Assembly (NCBI GenBank): GCA_944381435.1
Contig: CALWLD010000002.1
Location: forward strand, 62,001-126,000
Source: an uncultured Clostridia bacterium
GTDB lineage: Bacteria; Bacillota; Clostridia; Lachnospirales; CAG-274
Direction of reading: 5' to 3'
Length of the DNA stretch: 64,000 nt
Position numbers and translations under genes: made by a program. Below, in pieces: positions 43,477 to 52,947 of the stretch. Position 1 is the stretch's first letter, and the number at the start of each line of letters is the position of its first letter. The notes below the pieces were generated by a model, which was not told where the DNA came from, searched no databases, and worked only from the letters and a program-made list of their open reading frames with translations.

Positions 43477-44937
43477 CTATAATTCCTCCAACGCTTCAAA
43501 AGCTACTTCTGTGTCATCAAAATGTATTGTTCTATCTGCAAATATTTCATAATTTTCGTGGCCTTTACCTGCTATTATAACGCTGTCATTTTCTTTTGCC
43601 ATTCTAACACCTTTATAAATAGCTTCTTTTCGGCTTGTTATTTTTTCATAATTGCTAGTTATAGGTAAAACACCTGTTTCTATTTCATCAATAATAGCCT
43701 CAGGCACTTCAGAACGAGGGTTATCTGATGTAATTATTGTATAGTCAGATAATCTAGCAGATATTTCTCCCATTATAGAACGTTTTTTTCTATCTCTATC
43801 GCCACCACAACCAAAAATAGTTATAACTCTACCCTTTGTAAACTCTCTAACAGCTTTTATTATGTTATCAAGCCCATCTGGTGTATGTGCATAATCTACT
43901 ATTACGTTAAATCCTTTATTATTAGGCACCGTTTGTATTCTACCTGGTACCCCTTTTATATTTTTTATGCCTTCCTTTATAACATCTATAGGTATATTTT
44001 GCATAATAGACGCACCTATAACTCCAAGAGCGTTATAAACGCTAAATCTTCCTGGTATGTTTAAAACAAAGCTTTCTAGCTTATCATTAATTTTAACATC
44101 AAATGTAACTTTATCCATAAAATAATTAATATTTATAGCTTGCAAATCACTTTCTTTTTCTATGCTATAAGTAAATATTTCACAAGTTGAATTTTTTATT
44201 AATTCATCTGCATATTCATCATCTATATTTATTACCCCTATGTTGCACATATTAAATAACTTACTTTTTGCCTTTAAATAGTTTTCCATACTTTTGTGCA
44301 TATCTAAATGGTCTTGTGTAAGATTTGTAAATATACCTATATTAAATTTTAACCCTTCTACTTTATAAAGTTCTAAAGCGTGAGAAGATACTTCCATAAC
44401 AATGTTTTCTATTTTATCATTAGCCATTGTTTTAAAAAGCTCATTAAGCTCTATAGTATCAGGAGTTGTGCTAGTTGCAAATTCGAAATCTATTTTTTTA
44501 CCATTTTCTCTAGTTTCTATAGTACCTATAACCCCTACCGTTTTTTTATGCTCTATCATCACTTGCTCTAAAAAATAAGTTGTGCTAGTTTTCCCGTTAG
44601 TACCTGTAACACCTATAAGATTTATGTTTTCTGTAGGGTTATTATAAAAATTTTTGGCTATTGTAGCTAACGCTTTTCTTGTGTTTTCTACCTGTAAAAT
44701 TGCTATGTTATCATTTTTTTCTATATTTTCTATATCTTCACAAAGTATTAAAGATGCACCGCTATCTATAGCATTTTTTATGAATTTATGCCCATCTACA
44801 TTAAACCCTTTAATAGCACAATACATTGTGTTTTTGCCAACTTTTCTGGAATCTATAGTAAGTCCATCTATCTGTACATTTTCATTACCTATTAATCTTG
44901 TATATTTTAAATTTTTTATTAAATCTTTTAATATCAT
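43477..44937 (-). CDS. murE: UDP-MurNAc-tripeptide synthetase, meso-diaminopimelate type
   Basis: Adds the third stem-peptide residue. 486 aa. Visible: DSRKVGKNTMYCAIKG, ATP loop GVTGTNGKTSTTYF, TNLTQDHLDMHKSMENYLKA (carbamylated Lys region), VVDYAHTPDGL, and TSDNPRSEVPEAI. The DNPR motif is the signature of meso-diaminopimelate specificity, against DNPA/DDPN-type motifs in lysine ligases. First gene of the murE-murF-mraY-murD-ftsW-ispD run; a separate promoter lies upstream. Confidence 0.97.
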   Translation of the reverse strand: MILKDLIKNLKYTRLIGNENVQIDGLTIDSRKVGKNTMYCAIKGFNVDGHKFIKNAIDSGASLILCEDIENIEKNDNIAILQVENTRKALATIAKNFYNNPTENINLIGVTGTNGKTSTTYFLEQVMIEHKKTVGVIGTIETRENGKKIDFEFATSTTPDTIELNELFKTMANDKIENIVMEVSSHALELYKVEGLKFNIGIFTNLTQDHLDMHKSMENYLKAKSKLFNMCNIGVINIDDEYADELIKNSTCEIFTYSIEKESDLQAININYFMDKVTFDVKINDKLESFVLNIPGRFSVYNALGVIGASIMQNIPIDVIKEGIKNIKGVPGRIQTVPNNKGFNVIVDYAHTPDGLDNIIKAVREFTKGRVITIFGCGGDRDRKKRSIMGEISARLSDYTIITSDNPRSEVPEAIIDEIETGVLPITSNYEKITSRKEAIYKGVRMAKENDSVIIAGKGHENYEIFADRTIHFDDTEVAFEALEEL

Positions 44938-44973
44938 ATTAATTACCTCGTTATTAAAAAATTAGCTATATTA

Positions 44974-45002
44974 ATTATACATCTAAATTAGCTTTTTGTG
45001 TA
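44974..45002 (-). promoter_or_regulatory. Candidate promoter of the murE cluster
   Basis: Minus-strand TACACA (45002-44997), 17-base spacer, TATAAT (44979-44974), 36 bases before the murE ATG. The -35 is only partly consensus. Confidence 0.5.
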
Positions 45003-45159
45003 TATTTTTTTAAGACAAAATATTTTATTATTTTATATATATATCTATTATCTTTTAATATACCATATTTTTTAATACTTATCTATATTTATAACAAAAA
45101 ATTTTATATTTTTATAAATATCTTTAATTTTATTTTTTAATAAAGTTAAGTTTATAAAA

Positions 45160-45197
45160 TACAAATAACCAGAAGATTTAACTTCTGGTTATTTGTA
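45160..45197 (-). terminator. Intrinsic terminator after the DPLTGEK-repeat membrane protein
   Basis: 16-bp stem (arm TACAAATAACCAGAAG), 6-nt loop, starting 10 bases after the stop of the gene that ends at 45207; T-rich arm end on the minus strand. Confidence 0.75.
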
Positions 45198-45206
45198 TAC
45201 TATAAT

Positions 45207-46913
45207 TTACATAAGATGCCCAAGCTTTTGATATACATCATCTATTATATTTTCTATATCCTCTTCTGTAAGTTCTAAAGCATCTATAACGTTACCTTCT
45301 GGTTTATTAATGTTTTCTACATTATCAGATAACTTAAATCCTAATTTTATCTCTGAATAATCTACAGGTATATTAAAGTAAAAGTCTATTTCTTTTCCAG
45401 GGTCTAATTTATTTATTTTACCCTCTAATATATATATTTCATCTAAATCTGTAATAGCTATATCGTTAGTATTTTTATCATATATAAAGTTAAATCCCAA
45501 AATATCATATTCATCTTCAATTTTTAAACCAAGCTTAAATTTTTCATCTGTATTTTCTCCTACAGTAGATATACTAGCCATTTCTTCATCAACTTTTAAG
45601 TCAATGTTCATATTTAATAAAGAATAATTTTCATCATTAAATGAAACACTAATTTCCACGCTTTCAAGCTCATCATATAAAATAAAATTAGCTTTTTTAA
45701 CATAGTTACCAGATAAATATACATCTGCTGACATAATAGTATGACCTGCACTATATGATTCTACAAATTTTCTAATATCTTCCCTAGCGTATTCTAGTTG
45801 GTCATTAAGGTCTTCCTCTGCTTCTTGTATAGTGTCATAATATCCTTCATTTAAGAAAATATAAAGAACTAAAAGCTCTTTAAATTCTTTATTACTTTCA
45901 ATTTCATCTAAAAATGCTTGTAAAATATTTCCAATTTCTTTTGGTTTAAAATTAAATCTATATGCTTCAAAGTCAGAATCTTTAATTTCTTCATATTCTA
46001 AGTCTTTTAAACTTTTTAATATTCTAACATCTACATTTTTATAAAATTGATTTATTATTTTTACATATTCTGAATAATTATAAATATATTTTTTAGCTTG
46101 TCTTAAGTACTCTATTTCACTTTCAGAAAAATCACCATTTTCTATTAATTCATCTAATTTTTTATCTAATTTTTCATAATTTACTTTATATATATCTTCA
46201 GAAATATATTGAGATTGTAAATATAAATCTGTTTTATCGGCAAATATATCAAATATATCCATACCAAGTACTTTCATATCTACCTTAAATTCACTACTAT
46301 TTTTTAAAGCAAGATTAACTTCTCCACCAATACCTAAAGTAGCTTCAGTAATGCCAACACCTGCAGTAAAATTACCATCTTGTATTATTTGAGAAAATTG
46401 AGTTAATCCAAAAACATTGTCTATTTCTTCAATGCTTTTATCAACAGTATTTTTTATAGCCATACCAACTTTAATATGAGGGTCTTGTGTAAATTTATTT
46501 AAAGCAAATGCCACTATAGAGATTATACCAACAATAACAATAATACCTATAAATAATGGCATTTTATTTTTCTTAGGCATATTTGTGTTTATAGCATCGC
46601 TAAGCTGTATACCTTCTTTTTTATTTTCTTCTTTGTTTTCTTCTTTAGCTACTTCTTGTACAGGTTCATTTTTAATGCTTTGATTTATTTCTTGTTTTTC
46701 TAAAATGTCATCTTCTGTAATAGCTTTTATTATTTTTTCGCCAGTTAAAGGGTCAAAGCTTTCTTCTGTATCAATAACTTTCTTTTCTAATTTCTCGCCT
46801 GTATCCTTATCATATCTATACACAAATTTCTCTTTTTCTTCTATTTTTTCACCTGTTAAAGGGTCAATCTTTTCGGTTACCTTTTCAAAAATTTCATCTT
46901 TTTTAATACTCAT
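45207..46913 (-). CDS. Unknown membrane-anchored protein with N-terminal DPLTGEK repeats
   Basis: 568 aa, family not recognised. The N-terminal ~110 residues are cytoplasmic and charged, with three copies of a D(P/K)xTGEK unit (IDPLTGEKIEEKEK, DKDTGEKLEKK, FDPLTGEKIIK). One membrane helix at ~122-142 (PLFIGIIVIVGIISIVAFAL). The ~425-residue outside part is acidic, without cysteines, and has alternating charged beta-like stretches (DVYLSGNYVKKANFILYDEL). A type II membrane protein is the best description. The zinc-ribbon gene just upstream is 24 bases away and may be its partner. AAGGAGAT precedes ATG. Confidence 0.75.
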   Translation of the reverse strand: MSIKKDEIFEKVTEKIDPLTGEKIEEKEKFVYRYDKDTGEKLEKKVIDTEESFDPLTGEKIIKAITEDDILEKQEINQSIKNEPVQEVAKEENKEENKKEGIQLSDAINTNMPKKNKMPLFIGIIVIVGIISIVAFALNKFTQDPHIKVGMAIKNTVDKSIEEIDNVFGLTQFSQIIQDGNFTAGVGITEATLGIGGEVNLALKNSSEFKVDMKVLGMDIFDIFADKTDLYLQSQYISEDIYKVNYEKLDKKLDELIENGDFSESEIEYLRQAKKYIYNYSEYVKIINQFYKNVDVRILKSLKDLEYEEIKDSDFEAYRFNFKPKEIGNILQAFLDEIESNKEFKELLVLYIFLNEGYYDTIQEAEEDLNDQLEYAREDIRKFVESYSAGHTIMSADVYLSGNYVKKANFILYDELESVEISVSFNDENYSLLNMNIDLKVDEEMASISTVGENTDEKFKLGLKIEDEYDILGFNFIYDKNTNDIAITDLDEIYILEGKINKLDPGKEIDFYFNIPVDYSEIKLGFKLSDNVENINKPEGNVIDALELTEEDIENIIDDVYQKLGHLM

Positions 46914-46937
46914 TTTTATCTCCTTAATTTAAAAGTT

Positions 46938-47345
46938 CTAAAATTTATTTCCGCATCTAATACAAAATTTATTTTCTAAACTATTTTCAAAACCACAATT
47001 TTTACATATTTTATTTTTTGTGTATTGTGTGTTTCCAAGCTTTTCTGCAGGTATACCTAAAATTTCACATTTTTCAAGTTCTAAATTTATTATTTTCTGA
47101 TGTTGCTCTATTATTAATTGATTATTTATTTTGATGTTTTCTAAATATTCATAAAAATGGCTTATATCATAGTCATCTTGCAAATATTTTTCATAAAGCT
47201 TTTTACCAAGCTCATTATATATGACTTCATTTTTATTATTTAAGGTTTTTATGTATGTTTTAATTTTATTTTTTTCTATAAAATTAAATATATTAATGTT
47301 AAATTTTGTTAAAATTTTAGATAAACTCCCTTTAAAGCTTTTCAA
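46938..47345 (-). CDS. Small zinc-ribbon protein
   Basis: 135 aa. N-terminal ~100 residues are helical and Lys/Asn/Glu-rich with no known domain; the C-terminus is a clean zinc-ribbon: ICKNCGFENSLENKFCIRCG (two CxxC knuckles). No signal peptide. TTG start with AGGAGGG. Precedes the DPLTGEK-repeat membrane protein in the same direction; a functional link is only inferred. Confidence 0.78.
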   Translation of the reverse strand: MKSFKGSLSKILTKFNINIFNFIEKNKIKTYIKTLNNKNEVIYNELGKKLYEKYLQDDYDISHFYEYLENIKINNQLIIEQHQKIINLELEKCEILGIPAEKLGNTQYTKNKICKNCGFENSLENKFCIRCGNKF

Positions 47346-47462
47346 AAATATCCCTCCTTTTACTATTAATTATGATTTAAATATTACTATAAAATACAAA
47401 AAAAGTCAATTGATAAAGTATTAATATTTTACTATTATAGTACTTTATCAATTAACATAGTA

Positions 47463-48401
47463 TTATAAAGTATAAGATGATATTATAATGTTTTCATTAT
47501 CATCAACAGCAAAAAGCATTTCTAAAATCTGACTAAAATAAGATATAGGCACATAAGCTTTACCATTTTTTATTTCAGGTGCAAATTCTAGTTGTCTTAT
47601 GATTTTGTTATTTTTATCTGAATATTTGTTTTCCCCTATAACTAAATAAGATACAAACTTACCATCTTTTAAAACAGTTATAGAGTTTGTTTTGTTTTCC
47701 CAGTTCATAGTATAACCAAAATATTCTAAAGTTTCTCTTAAAGGTACCATTTTTACATTATATTGAGATTTTTTATAATAACTATTTTTATCTACTTTAT
47801 AGTTTTTAATATTTTTATAAGGTATTTCAAATATAATGTTGCCTTTTTGCGAAAAAGTTAGACTACCTGCTCCAAATACTACATATACATTATTATTTTT
47901 TATATAAAAAGGTGTGGAGCTAGTTACCTTATTATATGTAATCCCCATATCATTTGCTTTATACGATACAACCTTGTTTGTATAATTTAAACCATTAGCA
48001 CCTAAATAACTATTTATAGATATAAATTTATTATTTTTAGTGTCTATATTTACGCTATAAGGTGTAATATCATTAGTATATAAATTTTTAAAATATATAA
48101 CTATAGACAAAATATCTTTATCTTGTATAGCATTATAAGATATTTCTATTTTATTATTTACTTTCTGGGAATAAGATGTTGTTTTAGTTTTTATAATATC
48201 ATCTATTTTCTTATTAACAGATTTTTGAAAAGTAAGACTAGACATACCAGACACAACAGGAACTTTACCTGTTATAGCTGTATTTTCTTTTTTTATATTT
48301 ATATCCTCACTATTAACTTTTACATTTGTATCTGCAAATACATTAAGTGTAAATAAAAAAAAGCAAATTAAAACCAAAAGCAAATTAAAAATCTTCTTCA
48401 T
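47463..48401 (-). CDS. Secreted protein with copper-amine-oxidase-type stalk domain
   Basis: 312 aa. Signal peptide ending near NVFADT; residues ~30-200 resemble a DUF3298/DUF4163-type extracytoplasmic domain (SLTFSQKGNIIFEIPYKNI is the typical end); the C-terminal ~95 residues are a Cu_amine_oxidN1 stalk domain (VPLRETLEYFGYTMNWENKT, then YVPISYF). Such stalk domains are wall-associated in clostridia and have no oxidase activity. Proteins of this build include anti-sigma or peptidoglycan-binding types; the role here is unknown. Confidence 0.8.
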   Translation of the reverse strand: MKKIFNLLLVLICFFLFTLNVFADTNVKVNSEDINIKKENTAITGKVPVVSGMSSLTFQKSVNKKIDDIIKTKTTSYSQKVNNKIEISYNAIQDKDILSIVIYFKNLYTNDITPYSVNIDTKNNKFISINSYLGANGLNYTNKVVSYKANDMGITYNKVTSSTPFYIKNNNVYVVFGAGSLTFSQKGNIIFEIPYKNIKNYKVDKNSYYKKSQYNVKMVPLRETLEYFGYTMNWENKTNSITVLKDGKFVSYLVIGENKYSDKNNKIIRQLEFAPEIKNGKAYVPISYFSQILEMLFAVDDNENIIISSYTL

Positions 48402-48708
48402 TTTTACACCCTTTCTAAAATTTAATATATATTTATATTATTACATTTTTTTTTAATAAATTCAATTACAATAATATTACAAATTTATTATAAATTTATA
48501 TCAAATGTAAAAATTAACTAAAAAAACTATATTTCTTTATATTTTTGTTATATTTTCATCTTTTATAAATAACATTGCAAATATTTGTATTTCTTTATAT
48601 AATAATATATTTTTATAATGTTTTTTCCAATTTTCCTATTAGTAAAAACTTTTTCAAAATATCCTTATACATAGAAATTAAGGTTAGCTTTTAAGCTAAC
48701 CTTAATTT
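48402..48708. other. 307-base intergenic region, AT-rich
   Basis: Contains the RNase J terminator at its left limit of meaning (48671-48712) and otherwise only AT-rich sequence with no ORF and no recognised RNA. Confidence 0.5.
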
Positions 48709-48712
48709 CTAT
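48671..48712 (-). terminator. RNase J terminator, perfect 20-bp stem overlapping the stop codon
   Basis: ATAGAAATTAAGGTTAGCTT (48671-48690) with its complement at 48693-48712 and a 2-nt loop (in practice a 4-nt loop). The right arm contains the last codon bases of the RNase J gene. Confidence 0.7.
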
Positions 48713-50382
48713 ATTTCCATAATTATTGGTAAAATCATAGGGTTTCTTTTTGTTTTTTGCCATAAGAAATCTCTTAAAGTTTCTTTTATTAATGTTTTAA
48801 CATAAGACCATTCTGTAATTTGTCTACCTTCACAAGATAAAAGAGCATCTCTTACAACATTTTTGGCATCAGATATTAAGTATTCTGATTCTCTAACATA
48901 AACAAAGCCACGGGATACAATATCAGGACCAGATAATAAAGTACCCTCTGCCTTATCCATAGATACAACAACTATCATTAATCCATCTTGAGAAAGATGT
49001 TTTCTATCTCTTAAAACAATATTACCAACATCTCCAACGCCAAGCCCATCAACTAAAACTTGACCAGATGGAACAGAGCCAACAATAGCTCCTTTATCTC
49101 TGCCAACTTCTAAAATTTCACCACGCTCTAAAACAAATATATTGTTTTTATCCATACCAAGCTCCATAGCTAAATTAGCGTGAGCTTTAAGATGTTTATA
49201 TTCTCCGTGTATAGGCATAAAATATTTAGGTTTTATAAGAGCGTGTAAAACTTTTATCTCTTCTTGCCTTGCGTGCCCTGATACGTGAACCTCTTTTAAG
49301 CCATCATATATAACATCTGCACCTTTTTTAAGAAGCTCGTTTATAACACGATAAACATTTTTTTCATTGCCAGGTATAGGTGATGCACTAATTATAACTT
49401 TATCTCTAGGTTTAATCTCAACTTGTTTATGGTCATTTTGAGAAATTCTTGAAAGAGCAGACATAGTTTCACCTTGGCTACCTGTCATTATTATAACTAA
49501 CTTATCATCTGTATAATTTTTTATAGTAGCTGGGTCAATAAATATCTTTTTAGGTGCATCTAAATAACCTAGTTCACGAGCAGTTTTTACAACGTTATTC
49601 ATACTACGTCCAATAATTGCAACTTTTCTTTTATATTTAATAGCACAATTAATTATTTGTTGAATACGATGTATGTTAGAAGAAAACGTAGCTACCATTA
49701 TACGTTGGTCTAAAGATTCTGCAAATATTTCTTCAAAAATAACACCAACGCTACGTTCACTCATAGTAAAACCTTTTAACTCAACATTTGTGCTTTCACA
49801 CATAAATAGTAAAACACCTTTTTTTCCTATTTGAGCAAAACGTTGTAAATCTATAGATTCCCCTTGTATAGGAGTATAATCGATTTTAAAATCTCCAGAA
49901 TGAACAACTGCTCCTGCAGGTGTGTATATAGCTAAAGCACAAGAATCAGCTATGCTATGTGTTGTACTGATAAATTCTACTTTAAAGCTAGCACCAAGCT
50001 TTATAGTATCTCCTGCTTTAACACAAACCCTATTTACAGAATTTAATATACCGTGTTCTTTTAATTTATTTTCTACCAAGCCTATTGTAAGCTTAGTGCC
50101 ATATATAGGTACGTTAAGCTCTTTTAAAAAATAAGGTAAAGCTCCTATATGGTCTTCGTGACCGTGAGTTAATACAACCCCTTTAACCTTTTCTCTGTTC
50201 TTTACAAGATATGAAAAATCTGGGATAACAAGGTCTATGCCTAGCATATCATCTTCAGGGAAGGCAACGCCACAATCTACAACTATTATTTCATCGTTAA
50301 TTTCAAAAGCTGTTATATTTTTACCTATCTCTTGTAAACCACCAAGAGGGATAACTTTTAATTTTGCATTTTTTACAGCCAA
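48709..50382 (-). CDS. rnj: Ribonuclease J
   Basis: 5' exo/endoribonuclease of Firmicute RNA turnover. 557 aa. Beta-lactamase fold with THGHEDHIGALPYFL (HxHxDH), VHSGDFKIDYTP, beta-CASP motifs MVATFSSNIHRIQQI and IMTGSQGETMSAL, HVSGHARQEEIKVL and PIHGEYKHLKAHA, and the C-terminal dimer/RNA part. TTG start with GGAGGTG. Clostridia often carry one or two; here a single gene is seen. Confidence 0.96.
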   Translation of the reverse strand: MAVKNAKLKVIPLGGLQEIGKNITAFEINDEIIVVDCGVAFPEDDMLGIDLVIPDFSYLVKNREKVKGVVLTHGHEDHIGALPYFLKELNVPIYGTKLTIGLVENKLKEHGILNSVNRVCVKAGDTIKLGASFKVEFISTTHSIADSCALAIYTPAGAVVHSGDFKIDYTPIQGESIDLQRFAQIGKKGVLLFMCESTNVELKGFTMSERSVGVIFEEIFAESLDQRIMVATFSSNIHRIQQIINCAIKYKRKVAIIGRSMNNVVKTARELGYLDAPKKIFIDPATIKNYTDDKLVIIMTGSQGETMSALSRISQNDHKQVEIKPRDKVIISASPIPGNEKNVYRVINELLKKGADVIYDGLKEVHVSGHARQEEIKVLHALIKPKYFMPIHGEYKHLKAHANLAMELGMDKNNIFVLERGEILEVGRDKGAIVGSVPSGQVLVDGLGVGDVGNIVLRDRKHLSQDGLMIVVVSMDKAEGTLLSGPDIVSRGFVYVRESEYLISDAKNVVRDALLSCEGRQITEWSYVKTLIKETLRDFLWQKTKRNPMILPIIMEI

Positions 50383-50442
50383 ATTTACACCTCCATTTTA
50401 ATATATACCATATTTGTAAGTAAGTTCAAAATATATAATTAA

Positions 50443-50751
50443 TTAAAATTCCATTTCATAGTCTGTGTCATTTTCTTGTAAAAGTATTAAAATTTTATTA
50501 TATTCGTTGTTATCTTCTACAGGTTCATAAATAGCTTCTTCTCCATCTTCTCCTGTTTGTTTTAAAATAAAGGCCTCTGCCTCTTCTTTATCAAAATCAT
50601 CACAAGCAACAACTAATAAATATTGAGTGTTATTATCTACAACACCATCAATAACAAAACAATCTATAACATCGCCTTCATCAGATACAATAGATATAAC
50701 ATCATAAGTATCTTCCATATCATTTAAAATATTATCAAATTCTTCTTGCAT
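50443..50751 (-). CDS. DUF1292 protein
   Basis: 102 aa acidic protein of the DUF1292 (YrzB) family: DVISIVSDEGDVIDCFVIDG, YLLVVACDDFDKEEAEAFIL and EAIYEPVEDNNEYNKIL. Function unknown. It sits between ruvX and RNase J, the canonical Firmicute neighbourhood (IreB-RuvX-DUF1292), 17 bases after ruvX. Confidence 0.92.
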   Translation of the reverse strand: MQEEFDNILNDMEDTYDVISIVSDEGDVIDCFVIDGVVDNNTQYLLVVACDDFDKEEAEAFILKQTGEDGEEAIYEPVEDNNEYNKILILLQENDTDYEMEF

Positions 50752-50768
50752 ATTGTTATGCCCTTTCT

Positions 50769-51197
50769 TTATAAAGTTTTACTATTGCTGTCTAAATATC
50801 CTTGTAATATAAATACAGCTGCCATTTTGTCAATAACATTTTTTCTTTTTTTTCTGCTTAAATCTGCTTCTAAAAGGGTTCTTTCAGCACCAACAGTACT
50901 AAGCCTTTCATCCCAAAGGATAACTTCTATATCAAAGCTTTTTTCTAGCTTTTTTTTAAAGGCTTCTGTTTTTTCGCCTCTTTCACCAACAGTGTTGTTC
51001 ATATTTTTAGGATATCCTAAAACTATTTTTTCTACACCATATTCTTTAATAATCTGCCCTATTCGCTCAACACTTTTATTAACACTTTCTTCTTTGTCTC
51101 GGCGTATAATCTCAACGCCTTGAGCAGTCCAACCAAAAGGATCGCTAACAGCAACCCCTATTGTTTTTTGACCAAAATCTAAACCTAATATTCTCAC
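50769..51197 (-). CDS. ruvX: Putative pre-16S rRNA nuclease / Holliday junction resolvase RuvX (YqgF)
   Basis: 142 aa, RNase H-like fold. Visible: RILGLDFGQKTIGVAVSDP with the catalytic Asp, IVLGYPKNMNNTVGERG, and LWDERLSTVGAERTL with the second acidic site; a further Asp lies in VIDKMAAVFILQGYL. GTG start with AGGAG. Between ireB (14 bases) and DUF1292 (17 bases). Confidence 0.96.
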   Translation of the reverse strand: MRILGLDFGQKTIGVAVSDPFGWTAQGVEIIRRDKEESVNKSVERIGQIIKEYGVEKIVLGYPKNMNNTVGERGEKTEAFKKKLEKSFDIEVILWDERLSTVGAERTLLEADLSRKKRKNVIDKMAAVFILQGYLDSNSKTL

Positions 51198-51211
51198 TTT
51201 TTTCTCCTAAA

Positions 51212-51475
51212 TTATAAGCTGTTTAAATAGCTTTTAACTATTTCTTCTAAAAGTTCATTTCTTTCTATTTTGCTAATAACATTTCTAGCACCTTTATGGC
51301 TAGTGATATAAGTAGGGTCTCCAGATAATATATAACCTACTATTTGATTAACAGGGTTATAGCCTTTTTCTAACATAGCATTTTTTACATCTGTAAGCAT
51401 TAAATCTACTTTAGTTTTTTCATTTGGTTGATAAGGATTAAACTTTTGTGTTAATGATAAATCTTTCTCGCTCAT
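51212..51475 (-). CDS. ireB: IreB family regulatory phosphoprotein
   Basis: 87 aa. Small substrate of the PASTA kinase IreK in enterococci, where it controls cephalosporin tolerance. Motifs: [33 protein letters not shown] (the key regions), [22 protein letters not shown]. The phosphorylated threonines of IreB lie in the N-terminus; here LTQKF is present. ATG 51475 with AGGAGGTG. First gene of the RNase J cluster; no kinase in the window. Confidence 0.94.
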   Translation of the reverse strand: MSEKDLSLTQKFNPYQPNEKTKVDLMLTDVKNAMLEKGYNPVNQIVGYILSGDPTYITSHKGARNVISKIERNELLEEIVKSYLNSL

Positions 51476-51526
51476 AAAAGCACCTCCTAAATATAAAATA
51501 AAACCCGAACATTACTTACTGTTATT

Positions 51527-51555
51527 ATAATAATACAAATTGCTGTTTATTGCAA
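51527..51555 (-). promoter_or_regulatory. Candidate promoter of the ireB-ruvX-DUF1292 unit
   Basis: Minus-strand TTGCAA (51555-51550), 17-base spacer, TATTAT (51532-51527), about 50 bases before ireB. Confidence 0.5.
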
Positions 51556-51607
51556 TTACTTTTTAAAAAATAATTGTAAAAAATTTTTAACACTTTTTAT
51601 AATAGTA

Positions 51608-52918
51608 TTAACAAATAATACCTTCCATATTCTCTTCTTTAATAATATCTATAAGTTTTACATTTAAAATTTGGTTAGTGATATCTTTATCGCTTTTTAC
51701 AGATACATTTATATAATTTGTGGTATGTCCTTCATAAACATTAGGTTCTTTTTCACGCTCAAACAAAACAGGTACAGTTTTATTAAGCATAGATTGAAGA
51801 AATTCTCTATTAAGATTATTAGAAAGGCTTATCATTTCTTTGTTACGTCTATTTTTTACATCATTTTGTATTTGGTTATCAAAAAGAGCTGCCTTTGTGC
51901 CTTTTTTAGGAGAATAAGGGAATGCGTGTATCTTGCTTATTTTTACCTTTTTAGCAAAATCATAGCTTTCTTTAAAGTCTTCTTCTGTTTCTCCAGGGAA
52001 CCCAACAATAATATCGGTAGTAATAGCTACGTTAGGAAAGGCTTCTCTTAATTTATTTAACGCTATTTCATAGTCTTTAGCAGTATATTGCCTTTTCATA
52101 CGCATAAGGGTATTATCACAACCGCTTTGAAGAGATAAATGATAATGGTCGCATACTTTAGGTAGCTTTTTCATTTCTTCTATAAATTCATCAGTTATAA
52201 CAAGAGGTTCTATTGAGCTAAACCTTATACGCTCTATACCATCTACATTATGAACTTTTTTTATTATATCTATAAAGTTAGTTGTTTTTAAATCCATTCC
52301 ATAAGATAAGATATGTATACCTGTTAAAACTATTTCTTTAAAGCCGTTTTTAGCTAGCTTTTCAACCTCTTCTAAAACATCTTCAGGCTTACGGCTTCTA
52401 ACAGGTCCACGGGCATAAGGAATTATACAGTAAGTGCAAAAACGGTTGCACCCTTCTTGTATTTTTAAATACGCCCTTGTTCTATCTTTAAGCTCCGATA
52501 TAGATAAAGGCTCAAAAGTACGTTCTTTCATTATATCTGTTACAGTATTTAAAACATCTTTTTTATGCTCTTCTTGATATTTTTTTACAGTTTCTACTAT
52601 TTCTAGCCTGTTTTTTGTACCTATAACAATATTTATACCTTCTATCTTAGAAACTTCTTCAGGAGCAACCTGAGAATAACAACCTGTAGCAACTATAATG
52701 CTATCTGGATTTAAAGCTTTAGCACGCCTTATCATCTGTCTAGATTTTTTATCACCAAGGTTTGTAACAGTGCAAGTGTTTATAACATAAACATCTGCCA
52801 TTTCATCAAAATCTACTATCTGGTATCCTTCTTTTTCAAAAAGCTCAATCATAGCCTCTGTATCATATAAATTTACCTTACAACCAAGAGTTGTAAAAGC
52901 AATTTTGTTTAAATTCAT
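51608..52918 (-). CDS. mtaB: tRNA t6A37 methylthiotransferase MtaB
   Basis: Radical SAM enzyme adding a methylthio group to t6A37 of tRNA. 436 aa. N-terminal UPF0004 domain with cysteines in TLGCKVN, NTCTVTNLGDKKSRQ and ATGCYSQ; radical SAM CX3CX2C in EGCNRFCTYCIIPYARG; C-terminal TRAM domain. Distinguished from MiaB by length and the N-terminal TLGCKVN. 29 bases after the AraC-type response regulator gene. Confidence 0.95.
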   Translation of the reverse strand: MNLNKIAFTTLGCKVNLYDTEAMIELFEKEGYQIVDFDEMADVYVINTCTVTNLGDKKSRQMIRRAKALNPDSIIVATGCYSQVAPEEVSKIEGINIVIGTKNRLEIVETVKKYQEEHKKDVLNTVTDIMKERTFEPLSISELKDRTRAYLKIQEGCNRFCTYCIIPYARGPVRSRKPEDVLEEVEKLAKNGFKEIVLTGIHILSYGMDLKTTNFIDIIKKVHNVDGIERIRFSSIEPLVITDEFIEEMKKLPKVCDHYHLSLQSGCDNTLMRMKRQYTAKDYEIALNKLREAFPNVAITTDIIVGFPGETEEDFKESYDFAKKVKISKIHAFPYSPKKGTKAALFDNQIQNDVKNRRNKEMISLSNNLNREFLQSMLNKTVPVLFEREKEPNVYEGHTTNYINVSVKSDKDITNQILNVKLIDIIKEENMEGIIC

Positions 52919-52947
52919 AAAAATTCCTCTTTCTATTTTATATTAAT

